Part shown: positions 1-5,230 of the stretch, in pieces | Layout: the number at the start of each line of letters is the position of its first letter | Numbering within the stretch: the first letter of the stretch is position 1 | NCBI GenBank assembly: GCA_946887155.1 | Contig: CAMPKM010000251.1 | Span: 1 to 5,230, forward strand | DNA: 5,230 bases | DNA from: an uncultured Gemmatimonadota bacterium | GTDB lineage: Bacteria; Gemmatimonadota; Gemmatimonadetes; Gemmatimonadales; Gemmatimonadaceae | Reading direction: 5' to 3' | Notes under the pieces: generated by a model | Databases searched by the model: none | What the model saw: the letters and a program-made list of their open reading frames with translations, nothing else | What the model was told of the DNA's origin: nothing | Made by a program: the position numbers and the translations under genes

Positions 1-30
1 GACCTACCCGCGCCAATCCGCAGCTCGACT

Positions 31-837
31 CTAACCTCGCGCTTCTTCCGTGATGACTTGCATCGCCACCGAGGTCAAGCGGTCGAGCTCTTCGTCGCTC
101 GCGCGCGCGAGCAGCGTCTCCGCCCAGAGATGCTCATCGCTCGTGGCATACCGCTCGAGGAGCCGGCGCAGAAACGCAATCAGGGCGATTCGTTCGAGCG
201 CCGCGCGACGATCGCGTTCGACCTGCTCCGAACTGGCCCGCTTGAGTGCCCCGAACCGGTGCGCGTTGCGCAGCGCCTTGGCGGTCAGCGACGCGATCAT
301 CTCGCAGAACCGGATGTCGCCTTCGGTAAACGGCGTCGAACCCTGCTCCGTGCGCAAGAAGATCGCGCCGATCACGTTCGTCCTCCAACGCACTGGAACG
401 ACGACGATCGACCGAACCGCACGATCGCCAAGTTGCTCCCAGACCGACTCCAGCGATGGCTCGGTCGTCGCGTCGGGAATGAACACCGTCTGCCCGGACT
501 CGAATGCACGCTTCATCTCGGGATAGCGGCCCAGGTCGACGATGAGGTTACCCACGCCGGGGTTCTCCGTGGTCGCCACCAGGCGCACTTCTTCGGCTAC
601 ATCACCAGCGAGGTAGATCGAGCACCGATCGAGTCCGAACAGGTCACCGAGGCGATGCGCGATGCGCTGCAGCACCTCCGTCAGGTGGAGCGACGAACTC
701 ACTTCCTGCAGGATGTCGACCGCGGCGCCGAGTTGGTCGCGCTCGCGCGTCAGCTCCTCGACGCGTGCGCGAAGCTGGTCGGCGTCGGAAACGCCAGGAA
801 CGGCCGTATGAGCAGGCGAAACGGCGATCGAAGACAT
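31..837 (-). CDS. Stand-alone GAF-domain protein (268 aa)
   Basis: Predicted cytoplasmic sensor or dimerisation protein; the ligand is unknown. Residues about 18-50 are heptad-like and charged (ARVEELTRERDQL), which suggests a short coiled coil. It leads into a GAF fold at about residues 50-195. GAF-like landmarks are the helix LTEVLQRIAHRLGDLFGLDR, the strand CSIYLAG, a central FIPDATTEPS stretch, the strand pair SIVVVPVRW...VIGAIFLR, and the closing helix FTEGDIRFCEMIASLTAKAL. The last 70 or so residues are predicted helical and charged and match no output domain I recognise: there is no histidine kinase, GGDEF, EAL, HD-GYP or PP2C motif. No signal peptide or membrane segment is present. 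The start at 837 has only pyrimidine-rich sequence in front (CCTCCTATTTCCCTC), so the ribosome site is poor, but it is the first ATG ahead of the coiled coil. The gene lies 145 bp downstream of the TPR gene on the same strand, so shared or separate transcription are both possible. The domain call is firm; the function is unknown. Confidence 0.88.
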   Translation of the reverse strand: MSSIAVSPAHTAVPGVSDADQLRARVEELTRERDQLGAAVDILQEVSSSLHLTEVLQRIAHRLGDLFGLDRCSIYLAGDVAEEVRLVATTENPGVGNLIVDLGRYPEMKRAFESGQTVFIPDATTEPSLESVWEQLGDRAVRSIVVVPVRWRTNVIGAIFLRTEQGSTPFTEGDIRFCEMIASLTAKALRNAHRFGALKRASSEQVERDRRAALERIALIAFLRRLLERYATSDEHLWAETLLARASDEELDRLTSVAMQVITEEARG

Positions 838-914
838 GAGGGAAATAGGAGGACGTCGAAGCCCCGGGGCACTGGACCCACCCTCAGACGCCCCTCACTC
901 GGGTCGCGTCAATC

Positions 915-930
915 TGTGCTACACAGCACA
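915..930. promoter_or_regulatory. Possible regulatory dyad and -35-like box upstream of the GAF gene
   Basis: This lies in the 145-bp gap between the TPR stop and the GAF start. TGTGCT and AGCACA form a perfect 6-bp inverted repeat around ACAC, and the outer bases read TGTG-N8-CACA. On the minus strand, in the direction of the GAF gene, a TTGACG box (907-912) follows 2 bp after the dyad. This would suit an activator site next to a -35 element. However, the -10 position 17 bp further on reads GTCTGA, which is not convincing. No T-run follows the dyad, so it is not a good intrinsic terminator for the TPR gene. A dyad of this size can arise by chance. Confidence 0.2.
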
Positions 931-982
931 CGGCCTCCGCGACCACGACCTCGCGATCGATCCGGCCGCGGGCACAACGTGA

Positions 983-1753
983 CTATTTCAGTCTTTTCAA
1001 TCGCTCTTCGGCCTGCTTCTTGTAGAGCGCGTCGTTGTAATCGGTCCGCGTGGTGGCGTTGATGACGGCCTCGAAATTCTCGCGCGCCTTGTCCTTCTGG
1101 CCGATGTTGGCGTAGATCGCGCCGAGATCCAGTCGATGGGATACACGGATGGGGTCCAGTTCCACCGCGCGCTCCATGTACTTCACCGCGTCGTCCCAAT
1201 TGGCCTCGCCGAGTACGTTGCCGCCAAGGAACCGCCGCGCGAAGAACAGCTCGAACCCGTTCAGGCGTTTGATCTCCGCGTTCCAGACGCCTAACACGTG
1301 GAGCGCGCCCGGATGGTCCGGGCTGAGGGCGAGCGTCTTGAGCGCGCACTCGCGGATTTCCACGGCGTACCGCACCCGGTCGCGGACGCCGACACTCAGG
1401 GCGGTACGTCCCAGTGCGCGTGCCAGGTGAAACCACGCGTCGGCATTTCCAGAATCGGCCTCCACGGCCCGGCGCGCGTAGAGCGCACCCTGCTGGAAGA
1501 GCTCCTTCTGCCGGGCTGCATCGGTCAGGGACTCAGCGATGTCGATCGCTGTCCGCGACGCCTTGCCCAGCGCATCCGAGTGGTTCGAGTCGGCGGCGAT
1601 GGCCGCTTCGTAGTGCGTCAGCGCCCCTTCGGCGTCGAACAGCGCGTAGGCGCTGTCACCGGCCGCGACGTGGGTGCTGGCATCCTGCGCCGACGCGCTC
1701 GGGACAGCAAGCACGAAGGCGGCCAGGATCGGAATGAATCGTTGCGGGGACAT
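983..1753 (-). CDS. Exported TPR-repeat protein, RMDN-like (256 aa)
   Basis: Predicted periplasmic or secreted helical-repeat adaptor with no catalytic motif. Residues 1-23 form a typical Sec signal peptide: short basic start (MSPQRF), hydrophobic core (IPILAAFVLAVP), then SASAQ with likely cleavage after SASA. TPR-like helix pairs follow. About residues 29-62 have A-x-F-D-x-E-G-A-L-x-H-Y-E-A-A; about 88-120 have ARRAVEADSGNADAWFHLAR; about 130-160 have ALKTLALSPDHPGALHVLG; about 184-232 have AVKYMERAVELDP and DLGAIYANIGQKDKARENFE. The middle section (VWNAEI, then FFARRFLGG before the last TPR pair) follows the layout of the RMDN/PTPIP51 TPR domain of eukaryotes, from memory of that family. 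The start at 1753 fits the signal peptide exactly. A GAGG abuts the ATG with no spacer, so the ribosome site is weak. It is the first gene of a minus-strand pair with the GAF gene and diverges from deoA. Fold and export are well supported; the partner is unknown. Confidence 0.88.
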   Translation of the reverse strand: MSPQRFIPILAAFVLAVPSASAQDASTHVAAGDSAYALFDAEGALTHYEAAIAADSNHSDALGKASRTAIDIAESLTDAARQKELFQQGALYARRAVEADSGNADAWFHLARALGRTALSVGVRDRVRYAVEIRECALKTLALSPDHPGALHVLGVWNAEIKRLNGFELFFARRFLGGNVLGEANWDDAVKYMERAVELDPIRVSHRLDLGAIYANIGQKDKARENFEAVINATTRTDYNDALYKKQAEERLKRLK

Positions 1754-1852
1754 CCTCGACGACGTGATTGGCGTGGGACAGATTGGCGGTCATGGCCGGG
1801 CGCTACAGGCCATCAGGTCTCAATGCACTTTCCATACCCCTGACTCCGCCGA
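1754..1852. other. Divergent intergenic region, TPR gene / deoA
   Basis: This 99-bp gap must hold the 5' signals of both the leftward TPR gene and rightward deoA. I find no convincing promoter pair for either direction. TTGGCG at 1783-1788 could be a -35 for deoA, but no good -10 lies at 16-18 bp. TTGAGA on the minus strand (1818-1823) has only GC-rich sequence at its -10 position. The bases just before the deoA ATG (TGACTCCGCCGA) hold no purine-rich ribosome site. Confidence 0.35.
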
Positions 1853-3187
1853 ATGCTCGCCGATCACCTGATGGAACGGAAGCGGAACGGCGGCCGCATC
1901 GAGCCAGGCGAGTGGCAGGAACTCGTCGGCGCCTACCTGCGGGACGAGGTGACCGACGGGCAAATGGCGGCGTTGCTGAAGGCCGTCGACTTCCAGGGGC
2001 TCGATCGCGACGAGACCGATGCCCTGATGGAAGCCATGTGGCACAGCGGGGCATCGCTGGACCTGTCCCACATGTCCGCGCCACGACTCGACACGCATTC
2101 CACGGGAGGAGTCGGGGACAAGGTCTCCCTGGTCCTCGCGCCATTGATCGCCTCACTGGGCGCAGTGGTTCCGATGATGTCCGGCCGAGGCCTGGGCCAC
2201 ACCGGTGGCACACTCGACAAGCTCGAGTCCATCGCCGGATTTCGCACGCAGTTGTCACTGGCCGCGGCGAGGGCGCAGCTCGAAAGAATTGGCTGTGCGC
2301 TCATCGGCCAGAGCGAGGAAAGCGCCCCCGCCGATCGGCGCATCCATGCGTTGCGCGACTCGACAGCGATGGTCGAGAGCATCCCGCTCATCGCCGCGAG
2401 CATCATGAGCAAGAAACTCGCGGAGGGTCTCACCGGTCTCGTGCTCGACATCAAGCGCGGCTCGGGGGCCTTCCTGCCGCAGGTCGACATGGGCCTGGAG
2501 CTGGCGCAGCTCATGGTGGCGCTGGGCCATCGGCACAGGGTTACCGTCGTCGCCATCGTCACGGCGATGGACCGTCCCCTTGGCCGCGCCTGCGGGAACG
2601 CCCTCGAGCTCGAGGAAGCGATCGATGCGCTGCATGGCGAGGGGCCGCCCGACCTCATGCGGGTCACCTACGCGTTAGGCGCAGAGATGCTCGTCATGGG
2701 TGGCTTGGCGGCCAACCGGGACGTCGCCTGGCGGATGATGGAGGTCGCAATTTCGTCGGGGCGCGCCGCGGACAGGTTCCAGCAGGTCATCGAGGCGCAG
2801 GGTGGCAACCCGGCCGTGGTAGATGATCCGTCGTTACTGGCGCAGGCCGCGCATTGCGAACTCTTCCTCGCGCCGCACGAGGGTTTCGTGGCTGCCATCG
2901 ACCCGCGCCGGGTGGGATTCGGCGTCATCGAGCTGGGTGGCGGGAGGTCGAAGCCCGGTGATCCGGTGGATCACAGCGTGGGCTTCGTCATCGCCGCTCG
3001 GCCGGGAGACCTCGTGAAGCAGGGCGAGCCGCTGGCAACCATCATGGCGCGCGACGCTGCTGGCATTGAAGCCGGACGCCGAGCCCTGCGGCGCGCCATT
3101 GTCATTGCCGATGAAGCCGACTTCCCGCTGCCCCTGGTTTCACACCGAGTAACGATCGACGGTGTGTCGCCATACGAATCCGACTGA
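1853..3187 (+). CDS. deoA: Thymidine / pyrimidine-nucleoside phosphorylase (444 aa)
   Basis: Cytoplasmic homodimeric enzyme of nucleoside salvage. It splits thymidine (or, in the broader Pdp type, also uridine and deoxyuridine) with phosphate into base and (deoxy)ribose-1-phosphate. Residues about 1-70 are the small helical domain, 73-330 the phosphate-binding alpha/beta domain, and 338-415 the PYNP C-terminal domain (PHEGFVAAID...ELGGGRS). The family signature SGRGLGHTGGTLDKLE is intact at residues 110-125. By alignment to E. coli DeoA with a constant offset of 3, the catalytic residues His82, Arg168, Ser183 and Lys187 are present, as are phosphate ligands Ser92, Ser110 and Thr120. The Lys84 equivalent is Thr81 (DTHSTGG instead of DKHSTGG). 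Length is normal for the family. The start at 1853 is chosen because LADHLMERKRNGG aligns with the usual family N-terminus; an internal ATG at 1871 would cut into that helix. No Shine-Dalgarno is visible. No other deo gene is nearby, so it appears to be transcribed alone, ending in the palindrome that begins at its stop codon. Sequence alone does not separate the DeoA and Pdp specificities. Confidence 0.95.
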   Translation: MLADHLMERKRNGGRIEPGEWQELVGAYLRDEVTDGQMAALLKAVDFQGLDRDETDALMEAMWHSGASLDLSHMSAPRLDTHSTGGVGDKVSLVLAPLIASLGAVVPMMSGRGLGHTGGTLDKLESIAGFRTQLSLAAARAQLERIGCALIGQSEESAPADRRIHALRDSTAMVESIPLIAASIMSKKLAEGLTGLVLDIKRGSGAFLPQVDMGLELAQLMVALGHRHRVTVVAIVTAMDRPLGRACGNALELEEAIDALHGEGPPDLMRVTYALGAEMLVMGGLAANRDVAWRMMEVAISSGRAADRFQQVIEAQGGNPAVVDDPSLLAQAAHCELFLAPHEGFVAAIDPRRVGFGVIELGGGRSKPGDPVDHSVGFVIAARPGDLVKQGEPLATIMARDAAGIEAGRRALRRAIVIADEADFPLPLVSHRVTIDGVSPYESD

Positions 3188-3235
3188 AAAGGGGTTCAAA
3201 CACCTTTTTCGAAAAAGGTGTCTGACCCCCTTTTC
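3186..3235. repeat. Long REP-like inverted repeat between convergent genes
   Basis: This is a 50-bp near-perfect palindrome centred on TTCGAA at 3208-3213. Each arm is 25 bp and I count only two mismatched pairs, 3199/3222 and 3195/3226. The right arm holds AAAAAGGTGTCTGACCCC (3212-3229); the left arm is its slightly decayed mirror (GGGGTTCAAACACCTTTTT, 3191-3209). The element fills most of the 52-bp gap between the stops of deoA and the small membrane gene, and its edge overlaps the last two bases of the deoA stop codon. Its A/T runs contrast with the GC-rich surroundings. From memory, the GGGGTCAGACACC core resembles dispersed palindromes found in many bacterial genomes, some near REP-associated tyrosine transposases. 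No transposase is in this window, so that origin is inference. Confidence 0.85.
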
Positions 3236-3240
3236 TTTCT
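3186..3240. terminator. Probable bidirectional intrinsic terminator
   Basis: RNA from either strand can fold the palindrome into a hairpin of about 25 bp with a G/C block (GGGG/CCCC) near its base. On the plus strand it is followed by TTTTCTTTCT, a U-rich tail suited to ending deoA. On the minus strand the stem ends in TTTTC, giving a shorter U-tract that would end the gyrB unit. The pair 3199/3222 becomes a G-U wobble in the minus-strand transcript, so that hairpin is slightly better paired. Position between two convergent stop codons supports this role. The fold was judged by eye, not computed. Confidence 0.7.
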
Positions 3241-3488
3241 CAGTCGTCGCGGGCGTACGCCATGAGGATGCGCGCGTACACCAGGTGCGCCCCGATGAGC
3301 AGCGCCGCGGGGATCGCCAGCGCGATCCACGCCACCATCGATTCAGTCTGATCGATCCCGCTCGACGGCGTTGCGCGTATGAAGTAGGCGACGAACACAT
3401 ACAGTCCGAAGACGCCGGCGCAGACGCCAAGCGCGCCAAGTGCCGCGATACGCGCGTAGGGTTTCAGTTTCAGTTCGGCGATGTTCAT
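3240..3488 (-). CDS. Small two-helix membrane protein downstream of gyrB (82 aa)
   Basis: I do not recognise a family. The protein has two hydrophobic segments, about residues 13-37 (starting RIAALGALGVCAGVFGLYVF) and about 51-74 (starting MVAWIALAIPAALLIGAHLV). A short polar loop, RATPSSGIDQTES, separates them. Basic residues K7, K9 and R13 before the first helix and R73, R80 at the end suggest both termini face the cytoplasm. There is no signal peptide, cysteine pair or catalytic motif. The start at 3488 is preceded by a GAGGA ribosome site at good spacing. It begins 29 bp after the gyrB stop on the same strand with no terminator between, so co-transcription with gyrB is likely. The stop at 3240-3242 lies 5 bp beyond the palindrome. 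The coherent helix pattern, start signal and tight spacing argue that it is real. Confidence 0.72.
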   Translation of the reverse strand: MNIAELKLKPYARIAALGALGVCAGVFGLYVFVAYFIRATPSSGIDQTESMVAWIALAIPAALLIGAHLVYARILMAYARDD

Positions 3489-3492
3489 GCGA

Positions 3493-3497
3493 TCCTC
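3493..3497 (-). promoter_or_regulatory. Ribosome binding site of the small membrane protein gene
   Basis: On the minus strand, GAGGA lies 4 bases before the ATG at 3488 (GAGGATCGC-ATG). It is the only clearly placed Shine-Dalgarno-like site among the four gene starts visible in this window. It supports both the chosen start and the reality of this short gene. Confidence 0.6.
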
Positions 3498-3517
3498 GCA
3501 GGCCTATCCGCTGTCGC

Positions 3518-5230
<1,713 letters not shown>

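Noticed and set aside
1..30. Left edge after the GAF stop codon
   Set aside because: Only 30 bases are available and no terminator, start or motif can be recognised.
97..112. Perfect 16-bp palindrome of alternating purine/pyrimidine (GCTCGCGC and its mirror)
   Set aside because: It lies inside GAF codons for Leu-Ala-Arg-Ala-Ser and is a plausible by-product of GC-rich codon choice; no regulatory context.
846..854. TAGGAGGAC, a strong Shine-Dalgarno-like string on the plus strand
   Set aside because: No start codon follows at a suitable distance and no plausible plus-strand gene begins there.
58..1062. 334-codon plus-strand open frame across the GAF gene and into the TPR gene
   Set aside because: It is antisense to two well-supported genes, its product is Arg-rich and low in hydrophobic order, and long stop-free antisense frames are expected in GC-rich coding DNA.
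1933..2667. 244-codon minus-strand frame inside deoA
   Set aside because: Ser/Arg-rich antisense shadow with no domain-like pattern.
1768..2826. 352-codon plus-strand frame overlapping deoA
   Set aside because: It is a +1/+2 shadow of deoA with Arg/Gly/Pro-rich nonsense composition; deoA is in another frame with full family motifs.

Overview
The window is GC-rich, densely coding bacterial chromosome with five protein genes. No RNA gene, CRISPR array, integrase or complete insertion sequence is visible. GyrB lacks the large C-terminal insertion of the enterobacterial enzyme, and most visible starts have poor Shine-Dalgarno sequences. Together with the mix of genes, this fits a GC-rich non-proteobacterial lineage. 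Gemmatimonadota is my best guess, but it is inferred from overall flavour and not from a decisive marker.

Layout from left to right. A minus-strand pair comes first: a stand-alone GAF-domain protein (31-837) and, upstream of it, an exported TPR protein (983-1753), separated by 145 bp. A 99-bp divergent gap (1754-1852) follows. Next is a plus-strand thymidine/pyrimidine-nucleoside phosphorylase gene, deoA (1853-3187). It converges on a minus-strand unit made of gyrB (5' end beyond the right edge, stop at 3518) and, 29 bp downstream of it, a small two-helix membrane protein gene (3240-3488). The 52-bp gap between the convergent stop codons is almost filled by a long A/T-edged inverted repeat (3186-3235). 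It looks like a bidirectional terminator and resembles dispersed REP-like palindromes.

Functionally the genes are mostly unrelated: nucleoside salvage (deoA), DNA supercoiling (gyrB), a periplasmic TPR adaptor, a cytoplasmic ligand-sensing or dimerisation module (GAF) and an unknown small membrane protein. The only likely operon is gyrB plus the small membrane protein.

I see no new multi-gene system. The points most worth checking are the inverted repeat, a Lys-to-Thr change at a phosphate-contacting position of the phosphorylase, a recurrent GTTAGGCG octamer that places rare TTA codons before GGC in three different genes, and the resemblance of the TPR protein to the eukaryotic RMDN family.
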